A DNA stretch of 64,000 nucleotides from Ditylenchus dipsaci. Lineage: Eukaryota; Nematoda; Chromadorea; Rhabditida; Anguinidae. The stretch spans positions 1-64,000 of the forward strand of contig SADC01000298.1 of assembly GCA_004194705.1 (NCBI GenBank), written 5' to 3'. The notes below the pieces were generated by a model, which saw only the letters and a program-made list of their open reading frames with translations, searched no databases and had not been told where the DNA came from. Shown here one piece after another: positions 1 to 13,100 of this stretch. Each line of letters opens with the position of its first letter. Positions within the stretch are counted from its first letter, which is position 1. The position numbers were made by a program, and so were the translations under genes.

Positions 1-909
1 GTGCTTTCAAATTCTCTTCTCCCAAAACTCTCGCTGTAAAATCTGACTTAATATGTAAATCTATATGTGTAACCGCATAATAATTTTCTTTGTTCTATCA
101 TTATTTTTGGTCAGATCGGTTTAAATACTCTCCGCATTTACAAACATCTTGCGGCCTTTCCGATTCAGGCTTAGGCTTGGGTATGCTCATCGTGTGGAAT
201 TCTCATTGGCGGCGACGGCGATGGTACTTTATTTAGGGGCTTGTATAGCTAAGGAGTTGTTGTAACTTTTTTTGCTTTGTTTATCCAAACTATATGTTCG
301 ATAAGCCATATGCGCTAAACGTTTGCTTCAGCCAGCGAATTTTGAGTTTCGAGTTTGGATACGCAACTTGAAAAATTTTGGGGTCCTACTCGGATCTCGA
401 GCGTCTGACTTAAACGTCTTGCGTTTCCTCATCCCGGTTGCCGACTTATATCTTTAATGATTGAAAGGAGATTTGTTGAGCGTAAAAAACCACTCCGTCA
501 GAACTAGTTATTTTTTGAGAATGGAGAGTGGTGAGATGAGATTTCAGGGTGAAAACCCAATTCGCATTAGTTGCAACTCGCATATGCTAGCTCTTCCTTT
601 TTCTGTTGTTTTTTTTCGGTTAATGCGGTGATGGGCCATCGTGTATTAGGATTGGCTCATGCAGTCCAACCTCGATAAGACGCCACCCCTAAAGTTCATC
701 CCCGCCTAGGGTCCGACACTTTTTTTACCGCTGTTTTTGAAGGCTTTTTTCAGTTTTGTTTTTACAGTCTTGTCCTAAATATCGCAAGGATTCCGATTTT
801 ACCGATCGTTATTTAAAACTAAACAGTTTTGCCATTTAAAAAACAAAACCTCGATACGTAGCCACCTGTTTTCAAAACGGTGTGGCGTTATATCAGGTTT
901 TGTTTTTAA

Positions 910-1515
910 AGGGCCATTGCCGTCCCCGACAACGGATGCCCCCCGCCAATTCAAATTTTTGGAGCAATATGAGTATAGTCACCCCACTCGATATGAGTAT
1001 AACACCCCACTAAAGTCTAATGTAACCCCTCATGTGACCTCACGATTGAAAGCTGTGGACGTTAGCTACACGATGGTGTAAAAATTCTTAGCTTAGTACA
1101 CAAAAATGTTTCTATTTTAATTAAAATAGTCTGAACCACCTCGAACCTTTTCTAGAACTGACTAAAAGTGATTCAAGGCTATTTTAATTAAAATAGAAGC
1201 ATTTTTGTGTACTAAACTAAGAAATTTTTACACCAACGTGTAGCTAACATCCTCAGATTTCAATCGTGGGTCACATGAGGGGGTTTCATTAGACTTTAGT
1301 GGGTGTTATACTCATATCGAGTGGGGTGATTTTTTTTCTGAATCACTGAAATTCTGTTCGAATTTTTAACTTGGTTTCGAACAAAACTATACCTAAAATT
1401 AAATTCTAGGCCTTGTTTTGTTAGAAACCAAGTTGAAAAATCAGTACAGAAGTTTAATGATTAGGCACGAAAATTTGAATTGGCGGGGACAGTTCAAAAC
1501 AGGTGGCAATGCCCT
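910..1515. mobile_element. TTAA-flanked MITE, contains a further foldback
   Basis: Ends AGGGCCATTGCC and GGCAATGCCCT between TTAA at 906-909 and 1516-1519. The arms share CCGCCAATTCAAATTTT. It is inserted in the pogo-like MITE at 662. Confidence 0.75.
970..1329. repeat. Long palindrome nested in the TTAA MITE
   Basis: Arms of about 170 bp: CCACTCGATATGAGTATAAC near the left, mirrored as GTTATACTCATATCGAGTGG at the right; TATTTTAATTAAAATAG occurs in both arms. Confidence 0.85.
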
Positions 1516-1787
1516 TTAAATGGCAAAAACTTTTAGTTTTTAAAAAAGGCTCGGTAAAATCAAATCCTTGCGATATTTGGACCAGACGGGGCTAAAGTAC
1601 CTTATGCGGTAACTGATCGCGCAAGATGATGTTTTACAACGTTTTAGCACTCAAAACGTGCTAAAAACGCGTTATTACGATTGGGAAGACACTTTTCAGT
1701 CAAATTTTTTTTGACCAAAAATGACTAAAACCATGATACCCATGGTCATAACCATGATACCCACCCTATGGTCGGAGTGTTGCTCTC

Positions 1788-1995
1788 TGAAGTTGTAACA
1801 AAATATCAATTTGAACATAGTTTTGATAACTGGGGCATATCGCATAAATAAACTCTGGTATGCATGTTTTTTATGCATCCAGAGTCACTTTCGAGTGATT
1901 TGCGTCTAAGGTATATGGGTGTGCGCATCTCAGCCCCAAGCAACTAAGCCCACTGCGCCCCCTTCGGGGGGGGGGGGGGGTGGCGCAATGGGATT
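1788..1995 (+). repeat. Fragment of the asymmetric foldback family (copy 1)
   Basis: Left arm only: GAACATAGTTTTG, AACTCTGGTATGCATG, GTCTAAGGTATATGGG, GTGTGCGCATCTC. The copy is lost after a run of 15 or more G residues at 1966-1980. Confidence 0.75.
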
Positions 1996-3056
1996 TTTGA
2001 GAGGCTTGAAGAAATATGCTGGCAGCCTGGTCAAGGGTGGACTATTTCTGGTTTTATTTCGATGGGATTGGAATTAGTATTTTTGAACCCGAAATCGTGC
2101 GAATTGTATAACAAACGAAAGCCAAGACTTTAAATAGTCTTTTTTCGCTAACGTTTCGCGTAACTTGTGTGACGTTCAAGCTCACTAAAAACAAAACAGA
2201 ATGATATTGGCAGAATCGTCCATCGTCCATGACCAAGCTGCCAGGCTACTCCTTCAAACCTCTCAAAAAGAGGTAAAACAGAGTATCACTTGTAATCTAA
2301 AAGTCGTATCTGACGCAATTTTTCATACTCTATCATGTAATATTTTATTTTCTGAGAATGTCCTATAAAATTTTGAGAAAATCACGAAATCAAGCCATAA
2401 CCACCTGAATTTCGTTGAAAAGGTGCTGTTTTTTGGTATAAGTTTGAGGTCAAACTGTTTCGGCTTGAATATTTTAATATTTGCTTGTGGTCTTGTGAGT
2501 CTTTGCACTGATTCTGTTGCGTTTTTCCTGCTGAGCATTTTAGTATACTGGAAACCAAACATGTTGAAAAAAGTCGGCCATAAATAAGCCAAACCAGATA
2601 CCCTTCAAATTCCAATACCGGGAAAACAGCTGATTTTATCTCTTGTCATAAAATTTCTGATTAGCTTTTGTTTAATTTTTGTGCTGATTTTTTGCTAATC
2701 TTGTAGCTCTTAAATTACTCTACAAGTATTGACCAAGGACTGAGCAGTTATACGCAGCTATGACATACTTTCGATCCGCTTTGAGTGTAAATATACCTGA
2801 TGAGAAAATTGTGTATTTTAGCGTTCGATGCTGGTTATCCAAGTTTTTGACTAGAAATCGACATTTTTTTGATGATGGTCATAAGTTTTATAATAATATC
2901 GAAAATAAAAATTCGGCCTACTAAATGGTAGCTAAGATTCAGGGCTCTCAAATAATACAAAATTCAATTTTTTGTTTATAAAAAAGTAATAAAAAAGAAT
3001 AGAAATGTAATCGTATGATAACTTTTTCCGGCTATTATTTTGACGACGGTTTAATC

Positions 3057-3239
3057 TAGGTTGTACAATGGAATATTCCCGGAATATTTCCGGAATATTC
3101 CCGGAACATTGGGAATATTCCCGGGTTTCCCGGTAATTTCCCCTATATTGGAATATTCCCGGAAATATTCCCAATGTTCCCGGAATATTCCCGGGAATAT
3201 TCCCGGTTTTCTATATTTCCGGGAATTTCTACAACTCTA
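3057..3239. mobile_element. hAT-type MITE built from GGAATATTCCCGG palindromes
   Basis: Tips TAGGTTGTAC and ACAACTCTA are flanked by a perfect duplication GTTTAATC (3049-3056 and 3240-3247). Almost the whole body is repeats of GGAATATTCCCGG. Same tip and palindrome type as element A at 47911. Confidence 0.85.
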
Positions 3240-4156
3240 GTTTAATCAAAGCCATATTTGACACAAAAATCATAACGAATCGCATGGAGCAAACGATAGT
3301 GTTGTAGAACATTAAATTCTGCATAGGGCTGTAGATTTTGTTTTCCATCGTTGTCACGACAAAGAAATTCAAAACATTTTTATGCGGAAAATGACGGAAA
3401 TTTCGTCCGTATTTTTTACTTTTTTCCGCCACTGTATAAGGCTCGACATTCAAGGACGCGACATGAGGAACGACTATCAGTTCGTGGTACTTTTCATTTG
3501 TGACTGGTTGAAATACTTTTCGACCCCAAAAATTCTTCTTTTCTGCTAGAAACGTCTCTTTGATGGTAAGCTAGGTCTATTCGTCCACTGGCAATTCATT
3601 CATGGTCAATTCGTCCACTGATCTCTAAGAAACAAATAAAAATTCTATCCAGACTAAAACTGTGTGCTGAAAACGCTTTGTTAAGGCCAAAATTCAGAAC
3701 ACGGGTATGCATATCCTCATATATGAGAATTAAAGTATACGAATTGGTGATTGTGCGAGTCATGTGGCGTTCGTCTATTATGTCTTTCGTCGAAACCCAA
3801 TACACCCTCTTTCGTCTATTAAAGTTGTGTCGTTCATCTTTTAAAAATAAAATTGTTATTGTTCATTTTAAAATGCACATTTACAGATGGATGAAAAGCA
3901 AAGGCTTGTTTATTGTGGCGAAAAAAAGTCTATTTACAATAAAATTGTTCAGTAAGTAAACTGTTTGTTCTCTGCAAATCAACATAAATGAATGGCCCGT
4001 AGTGAAATGTGTGATGTTTTTAAAAGCACTTTAATTTGATAAAATTCTTTTTTTTGTTCTTCTGATCTGCCATGGACCTGTTAAACCTCAGTGTCTCAAG
4101 TGTTCGGCTGGTTTTGGTCTATGTGTGTGGCTTGTCTTATCCCATTTACTTCATTC

Positions 4157-7100
4157 TCAATCAAACAGTCCCAGTCGTGCAGTCTTTGCTGCGGATTGAC
4201 AACTACTACAGCCGCTTGGCTTCGGCCATGCAAACTGATTAGGTTGTGCTGGATGGAGAAGAGGAATGGTAGCCGGAAGTGGATGTGGCAAACTCGTAGG
4301 TTGGAGGGCTGGAATTAAAGTTAGCTTGGTATTTATTGATTTGTTTTTTTTATTTATGCAGCTTGTGACAATTAACAAATGTAAGTTTATTTTTTTATAT
4401 ATTTTGCAGTAACAATCTTACAGGCAGATTTCGGCAGATTTTTTCTATAGAAAGTTAGAAAGAAAATAGAAAGTTATGGCCTTCTATTAGAGACGGGCGT
4501 TCTAATAGAGACTGGTCTTCTATTTTTTAACTTCTTTTTTTTTAAAAACCATTTCACCACTTAAACTGCTCACTCAAATTTTTTTTGTTTACAACAATCG
4601 ACCTAACAATAAATTTTAAGAAGACATCGCTTTGTTATTCCTTTGACATTTCTTTGCTCTTGCTCAAAAACCCCAAACAGTCTAAAACTATTGTTAACCG
4701 ACCACATAAACAGCACCCATCCATAATCACCCACAAGACATTTTTAGTCCGGGCTAGCATACTATTGCTTACCCTGTGCCTAAGGCATGATTCTAAAAAG
4801 GGTAGTTACAGAAATTTCGGGGTGGTTGTTCGAGTGGTTTTGAGTAATTTTAAGTTAGTTAGTAGTTTTCAGATGGTTCGGATGTTTTAGGGAGGTTTGG
4901 ACACAACCTGAAAATTTTCGGAAGAAATATAAAAACTGTTTTTGGAGTTTTTGTTTTGGGACGTTTCACAAATTTATCCGGTATATTTGCGAGGTGACTA
5001 CATGGCTAATATGATACCTATATACAGCGAAATTTTGCGATATTATCTATTTTGAACCTACTTCGCTGGGGGGAGGCCTTCTATTGGAGACTGGTCTTCT
5101 ATTAGAAAAAAACGGTAAGTGTATTGGATAAGCGCTAGGTTTTCATACGTTAATAACTTTCGATTTTTTCTACACGCATTTCGATTTTTTCTGTTTCGTG
5201 AAAAAAATAAAGGGCTAACTTCCGGCAATATTACAAATTACAATACTTTCAAGGGTCGTACTCGTGCTTGTCACCAAAAAAGGAGGACAAGTGGTGCCTC
5301 TAATTATTGAAAGACTATTATGTGCTTTCTTATCAATGTTTTTGAGGTCTTTTGTCTAATTTTAAAAAGTTAAAAGGTCATGAATATCAACTTTGTTTCA
5401 AAATGAAGGATTTTCAAAAATGGCACACCTGGACGTTTGTTTCGAAAATTTTCGTTTCGCCCTTTTCTTTAATTTTCCGAACTTTGTGACGTGGTATTGA
5501 TCATACTTGCGAAATGTGGAACAAAAAGGGGAAAATGTGAAGTACTTTATTTTTTTTAGAACTTTTGCACTTGGTGACCCCCCGAAAGGTCAAAAAAATT
5601 TAAAATCGAAAAATTTATGCCAGAAAAACTTATTTATGCTTCTTTAGCCACAACAACCAATGTGCTGTAACGAATTTCTTTTATCAACCAGATGCACGGA
5701 TATGAAAATGAAATCTGGCTCCAAAATGGAAAAAGTATATCCGGTCCTTTGCAGTCCTGTAGCCAGCAAAATTTTTCAACAAATATTGATCTGACAATAC
5801 ATTGAGTGCTGTTCCAAATTGTTTCTTATGACGCAATATGAACTTTTTCAACGTGCTTTCGACTCCGTTGGTGAAGGCTGTTGTGGTTAAAGGAGGTAAA
5901 ATAAATGCACTTTGGAATAAATGTTGTGGTTTTCGACTTTCAAAAATTTTGACTTTTTGGGGGGTTACAAAGTGCAATAGTTCCAGAGGAAAAAAGAATA
6001 AAAAATTTTTGACTGATTTATACTTTATCTTTTTTCTCTATATTTTGAACAGAAGCTGCACTGAATGACACCTTATTTTATATTAAAAAATGCAGGACTA
6101 CATGATAGTGTTATTACTTCTGAAAATCAAAGAGAAGAAGGCGACACAAAGATTTGCTGCAAAATTAAGGTATGCCGGGTTGCCGGGTTATGACAGATTC
6201 TTTATGGGCAAAACTTTTCTTGTCGCCGAAAATCTCTTTTTTGTTGCCGAAATGCTTTTCAGCTAGAAAAAGTGTTTCGGCGACGAAACAGAGATTTTCG
6301 GTGACAAGAAAAAAGTTTTGCCATTCTTTAAAGGACCATTGCCGTTCCCGACAATGAGAATTTCGAATGTTTGAACGTGCGCGGGACACACTTTTTACTC
6401 CTATAACCTTTGGCACAATGTTTGGAATGTGTTATTGCTTTAGAAATGAAATTACTTACCTTATTTCCTCTAATTTAGCCCCCCCCTTTTTTTTGACTAG
6501 AACTTCAGAGTTAGGGCCATTTTTGATTTACAATTTCAAGATTTTTGGCATCCAAAAATTTAGCCCGCGGGGCTAAATTACAGAAAATACGGTTAGCTAA
6601 AATAGTTATTTGTACACAAGTTACTAAGTAGTGTAGTGGTAAAGCAGCGAAGCACGGTCAACGCTTTTGTTATTGAGTTCGATTCCCAGTGCCGGCTCTG
6701 ATTTTTTAATGATTTAGTTATAAATTCACTAAAAAATAATTCTGAATATTTTCGCAAAAAAAAGAAGCGTCCTGCGCGTATTCAAACATTAGAAATTCTC
6801 GTTGTCGGCAACGGCAATGGTCCTTTAAAACTGCTACACTCTAGCATAACTCTCGAAAATCAACATGAAGCCCAACCTCTCCCCCACAATTTAAAAAGGC
6901 ATGATTTAGTTTGTTGTTGCACATGGGCCAAACCCATTTTCAGCTCTTCCTTGTTCCCAACTAGCAGGAGCACTATTATATAGCTCGTTATTGCACCTCT
7001 CAAAGAGTCTTCTTGCCGCCAACATATTTTGTTTATGTGCTTTTAGTCTGCCAACCAATACGACTTGGCTGATTTCACCCCTTTCAGGTAGCGGCTGTCA

Positions 7101-10100
7101 AGTCCAACTGCAGTTTACAACCAATTTTATGTACTCCCACCTCTGACTAAAATTAATTATGGCTTCCATGTTTTAATCTCCTCTCTTTCCATTAGCTGGC
7201 TGATCAATTAGTTTGTAAATAGCTGACAGCCACCCCCCCCCATTCAATGAGACAATTATGGCTACAAATAATCCATTGAAAAAAGCTAAACAGGAATTTT
7301 ATTGCCAACGCTAGATTAATTTTCTAATGACTCTTGTGGTATCAATAAAAATTCCTTGAAGTAGCCAAAAAAATTACATTACTATTTATAGCAATATAAA
7401 AATGAATCAGGAAGTATTGGTTTTGTGCTTTCTAGTAGTTAAGTCTCGATTTTGTGATTCAAAAAAAAAGTGGAAAAATTATAGTGCACAGTGAGCTTTG
7501 ATTTTTTGAAAATTTGCAGCTCTTGCGTCGTTTACGCGCTTTTCAGATCTCTGCAAGCAACTACAGGGTGTGTCAGAATTACGCGCACTTTTTTTCAAAC
7601 GAAAATTTAGTGGCATTGTGTTTTTTTCTATAAATTTATGAATTTTTTTTATAATTGGCTACTCATTTTGTAGCTAAGAATGTCAGCTACAAAATGAGTG
7701 GTGAACTTTAATAAAATACTTATAAATTTTATAGAAAAAACGCAACGCCACTAAATTTTCATTTGAAAAGTGCGCGTAATTCTGACACACCTTGTAGGTT
7801 GTCTCTTTGGCCTTTGGTTAGGTATATACATGAGGAGAGACTCAAACTTATTATTTTTGTATTTCGTGAAACATGTTTGAGTCTCTTCGACCAAAAATCT
7901 CGAGATCGACCTTAAATTTTCCCAATTTTTGTGCATTCAAAAATAAGGCGACCGGCCGCCTATTAACTGTATGCCTACTACACTAAGAATTGAAAATGTT
8001 TGCAGAAAGTAGGGTTAGGTGGTGGGAATGTTCCCGAAAATCACCAGATTTCAACTAACTTTTTTTGTTAGGCAAATCACTGCTTCCAACACTGGATTCA
8101 TGCTCAGAATAGCTAATTTGATGAAAAAACAGCTCTTGAAACAGTAACAAGTTTAACAAATTTTGAATTCCTCTTGACACAAAAATGATTTTCGAGAATA
8201 TTCCCGGGAATATTCTCGAAAAGATTATCACCGGTGATTATCCCAAACCCTAGCAGAAAGAGTTTTTAACGCTACTGCTATATAAGCCCATATAGCTTTC
8301 GAAAAAAACATAGTGTCATATACCCCTAAATAATTTTAGAGGGTGTTTTAAACCACCATTTTTATGATTTGCTTGACAGAACAGAGTAAAATATTTGAAG
8401 ACTAGAAGGTGACAATTGGTTTAATTTAATCAAGCTTGGACTGGAGACATTTGCAGGGTGTCTATTTGATTGCAACTATTAGGCTCTTTCACTCTCTTGA
8501 CTAACTCCATTTAGATTGGACAAAGGAGGAAGAAACTGTGTAGCAATTTAATTTTAGACGTAAATTGTGTTGCTAGATTTTGTTTTCTCAGCATGTCAAT
8601 CATTAGCTCACTCACAGCTGTTTCATCAACGACATGGAAAAAAAGTGGGGAAATTGTGAATTTGGAAAAATATCAGCGAATTCGTTGAAAAAAATCAGTA
8701 GTTTTACGATCCTTGAGTTTGGGAATAAGAGGGTCTTGTTAAGCTCGTATCCAAGAATTGTATTGTGACAAATTCACTAAAAACTTTCTACCGAAGGTTA
8801 TTTGAATTTCGCCCTTTCCTCCCGGCATTCCGCTGTAGCGATGGACATTAGCGAAACCTTGTCACAATGGAACGACTAGTGATGGATCTATTTCAATGGT
8901 GCGTCTTCGTCGTTTTGGTGCGTTCGTTCTTTTTTTAAATTCCAGTAAAAAGATGTAGGTCGATGGTCTACATCTACTTTCAATTTCGGGTCAATTCTTG
9001 ACTTTTAGATTATTTTGTTTAAAAAATTGACAATGGCAGTTTCGGATTTGCGGAGACAGCTTTTATGAATATGGTAAATTTATTTTAAATCTATTGGAAC
9101 TTGTTTAGTCCGGAGTGGGGGGAGGGTGGTCATTTTATATTTTTTCGTAAATCATATTTAAAAGTCTTATATACAATTTTTCTGATTTTTAAAACGATAA
9201 GAATGTTGTTTCCTAACTCTTTTCTTAAAAGAAATCTATTTTTTGACAGAAAAAATTTGACTAAAATTTGACCAAAATCTTGATTTACCTTGGTCCGCCA
9301 AGGCAAAAAGTCAGATTTCAGTCAAATTTTTTTGTCAAAAAGTGGAATTTTTATGTGAGAAAGTGTCATCAACAACGCTTTCTATCATTTTTAGCATTGG
9401 AAAATTACTTAGGAAATTTTTAAATATGATTTACGAAAATATATGAAATGCACCCCGGACTAAACAAGTGCCAATCTATTTTCCATTTGAATTGTCTAAC
9501 TATTGAGCGCAACGTTTCTTAACAGTGACAGGCTAGACAATATGAAAGACTTCCATTGCTCTATTGGCCTAAGAAACCACATTTTTTCAACTCTGCATCA
9601 GGTTTAACCCGTTAAAATGTTCACAAGTCTAATGAACCAAAAGTCTCATTCAAACTAGTTTTAAATAGAAAATGTATCACCACATAAATCACTTCTTTCA
9701 TTAATTTTTTTAACAAACATAAAATTAACCAACCTTCATAAAGGGTAGGTGGTTTGTTGCCCTGGAGCATGCCGGAACTGTAGCTGGCTGCTGTAACTGC
9801 AGTAGTGCCATTGGTTGGTGTAGTAGATGACATGAGGTCAGCACTCAAAGCAGCTGCTGCAGCACTAGTGTTGGAGGAAAGGGTAGGTACAGGGCTCTTC
9901 TGTACCTGGAGTTGGGTGGACAGGGTGTTGGTAGGGCTGCTAGTTGGGTAACGGCTACTACACCTCCCTCCTCCAATTGGATCAACTAAATTAGTCGTCC
10001 TGTTGATTAGCTTCGAAAAAATCAACCACTTACAAAGCTTCGGCTGGTACATGGGACAAAAAGACATCCGTTTACATAGGAAAGACATTAGAAAACACAT

Positions 10101-13100
10101 CAGAATAGCCAGGATAATGGATCCGATCACCAGTTCAGAAACATGGCTGAAATTGTTACGATTATGGGATAAAAGTTTAATTTTCAACATATTTCCTTCA
10201 TTTCATATTTTTTAATTTGTTACTTATCAATTTTTTACGTAAAAAATTTTTGGTGGTAAAATTTGCAAAAGTTGGCTAAACCCCAAAATTTTTTTAAACT
10301 TAAAGAAAATGTTAGTTTCATCCAAGAAATTTAAAGATTTTAACATTTGCTTTTCTTAAATATTTGACTTTTTTATTTTGCAAGTAATTCTGGATCTCAG
10401 GGTTTTCAAAAAGTATTAATTAACTTAATATAATTTACAAAAAGGCGAGAAATAGATGATTGAACACAATAACTTGTCCGAATGTTTTGCTATGCTCAAA
10501 AACTCATTTTTTAAAATTTTCTAAAAATATAGAGTCAGTCGAAATCATGTTGGGAGCTACAACCCCGGATTTCCAGGGCTACATGCTATATTTCGAAAAG
10601 TTCAAAAAGTAATTGCAAAATATTTCAGAAAAACTAATTTGACAGGTAAAATATATAGGGTAAAGCTATCAAAGCAATTACTCGCAAATGTTCATAAACT
10701 TTTTTCTCTGTTAAAAAACTTTACAGTTAATACTAGTGTTGATGTCCAGGGGTGCGGGGCTGTTTGCGGGGCGGGTTTTCGATTAAGTGCGGGTAACGGG
10801 TAACCCGCAAAAATAATTGCGGGTTACCCGCGGGTTTGCGGGTTTTTCATTGTACATTTTCCAGGTTCTAAAAAATCGCGACATGACGAAAATTGCTTCG
10901 AAATTTTTCTTAAAATAGTTCCAAATTTTTCTGTATAGTTACAGACTTTTACAATTTGTTGTTTCTTGAACTGTTCATACTGGTTTGCAAGCTTTGTTCA
11001 TTGGCTTAGTTGAATCCAATCGCCTCATTTCTATAATTTATTTTAGGTAATGAAGCACAATATCTGGCGGATCGATCTATTCGAAAGAAAGGTGTCAGAT
11101 GAATTTGAAAAAGAATCGGATATTGTCGTCTGCAAGGAATGTCGAGCCAAGCATGTCAAGAAGTGTGAGCTAAAAATTTCCGGTTGAAGCGTCTCTACTC
11201 TTATTCGGCATCTAAAGCAGCATGAGGAGTACCTGAAGAAGTTTGAGAAGCTAGATAATAAATCGGCCGAAGCTGTGGCAATGAGAAACTTTGTTGTTCA
11301 TGCATCGGGTTTGTACTTTTCTTACAGATTTGTTTACTTTGAATGAGATTTACGATTTGCAGGAGGTTTGAGTGCTTTGGACAAAAAGTTGTATTAGATT
11401 TTGAATCGGAGGTGAGAGAGCCGGCTGCCAAGAAACCGAGAAGCCATTTTGCACGCCAAGTGAATTTCAATCAACAAGAACGCTAGACTCGTCCGACTAC
11501 CACGTGGGAACCAAAATCAGGAGTTTGTGAGTGAATATATGACCCCCACCCAGTAATTCCTGTATTATATGGCTTTTTTGTTCGTTCTAAGAGATGGTGT
11601 CTTACAATTCGGAGCAACCGGTGTCGATTGATTTGGATCCCTCAGCTATTGGCAAAAGAACATGGTGCGCTTTCCCATCTTGTCCAAAGCTGCTCCTCGC
11701 TATCTCTCTGCGCCTTCTACTTCTCACCCAAGTGAGCAGCTATTTAGCCATGCCAGGTACATATTTCACCACAAACAAAGTCAATTGGATCCGTTCAATG
11801 CCGAACAACTCATTTTTCTTAGTCGTGCTCTCTCGGATGTTAATTTTGTTGATGGATTTTCGGCAATTGTTGTACGTTCTTGAAGCTAATGAAGTTACTT
11901 ACGGATATATCGCGGGTTTATAATTATAGCTGTGACATATGCGGGTACCCGCGCGGGTTTTGACATGGTGCGGGTGGGTTTGCGGGGCGGGTTTTGGCTC
12001 CAGTGCGGGGCGGGTTTGCGGGTTTACCCGCGGGTAGTCCGCCCGCAATCAACACTAGTTAATACTATCTTGTAGCTAAGACACAATGCTACAAAACGAG
12101 CTTTTAATAAAGTAGATAGTGTGAATAGTGCCTATAGCAGGGCTGCCAACTCATAACTTTAAAGTAAATGACATTTTGAGAAATAAAGTACAATTTAGTC
12201 ATTTTTCTTCAAAGAGTGCCGTTTTATCCTGTGCTTTTTTAGTTTTGAGCACCAAAAATAACACTTTTGACGTAAAATCTCAAAAGTTCTAAAGTTTTAG
12301 GGTCCCAAATAAACTATAGTTGGCAGCCCTTGGCTGTAGCTATTTTCGAGTGAAATGTTCTGAGAAGAGCCGTAATCATTGTAGCCGTAGCTTCAGTCAT
12401 TAATTTGACTGCTAAAATTACCTACAGCTTTTTTTCGGTTTTCAACGAACGATTTTAAACTGAAAATTGACTAATCCAGCTAACAACCTTATTCAAATTG
12501 TTTTAGCCTATTGAGGATTTTTGATAAAATTTTGAAAAAAAACCAAAAAAGGCTGTCAGTTGAGTGTCGTCCCTCAAATCGCCTGAATGCACACGACGCC
12601 GATCGGCCCTGGCGGCGTCGATTTCGGGTTTTCGTCTTGACGCTGCGAAAAAGTGCCTAACCACTCCCCCCCCTAAAGTCAGACAAAAATAAAAAGTTTA
12701 TTTTGTGGAATTTTATCTTATCTATCGAATACCGTGTCAGTGTCATTTGCCGCGATTTAGTTTTGCCGGCTAAAATGTAGTATACACCCCCCACTCAAGT
12801 GTAGTATATATATATCCTTAGTGTATATAGACTAATCATCAACTTTTTGTATTTGTGGTAATACATAGAAAGATACAGTATACTACAAATATAATTATCT
12901 TATTAACAAGAAATAGGCGAACGAGAAATAATACAAAGAAATTATGCTTATTTGCTATTTCGGAGTATCTTCTGGAATTTGTCGCGCTTATAAAATGCAT
13001 AAGTATTGTCTTGGAATTGCACGCATATTTGATCGCTGGCAGAATCATCATTTGCAGTTGCAGCAATCACTACAGCGTCGTACATCTTTGGCACTTTTCC

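Larger units (their letters stand above)
662..1600. mobile_element. pogo-like MITE, interrupted by a TTAA MITE
   Basis: The left end is CAGTCCAACCTCGATAAGAC followed by GCCACCCC and the family arm CGCCTAGGGTCCGACAC. A central copy of the tip (CCTCGATACGTAGCCACC) lies at about 849. The right arm (GATTTTACCGA inverse, CTTGCGATATTTGGACC) is truncated near 1600. Confidence 0.7.
6332..6824. mobile_element. TTAA-flanked MITE with an inner element and a tRNA-like segment
   Basis: Ends AGGACCATTGCCGTTCCCGA and its inverse between TTAA at 6328-6331 and 6825-6828. The arms share GAGAATTTC and GCGGGAC. The middle holds the 6459 element and a tRNA-like piece. Confidence 0.8.

Noticed and set aside
5684..5977. 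97-codon minus-strand frame
   Set aside because: Overlaps inverted AT-rich sequence, no recognisable domain, no supporting neighbours.
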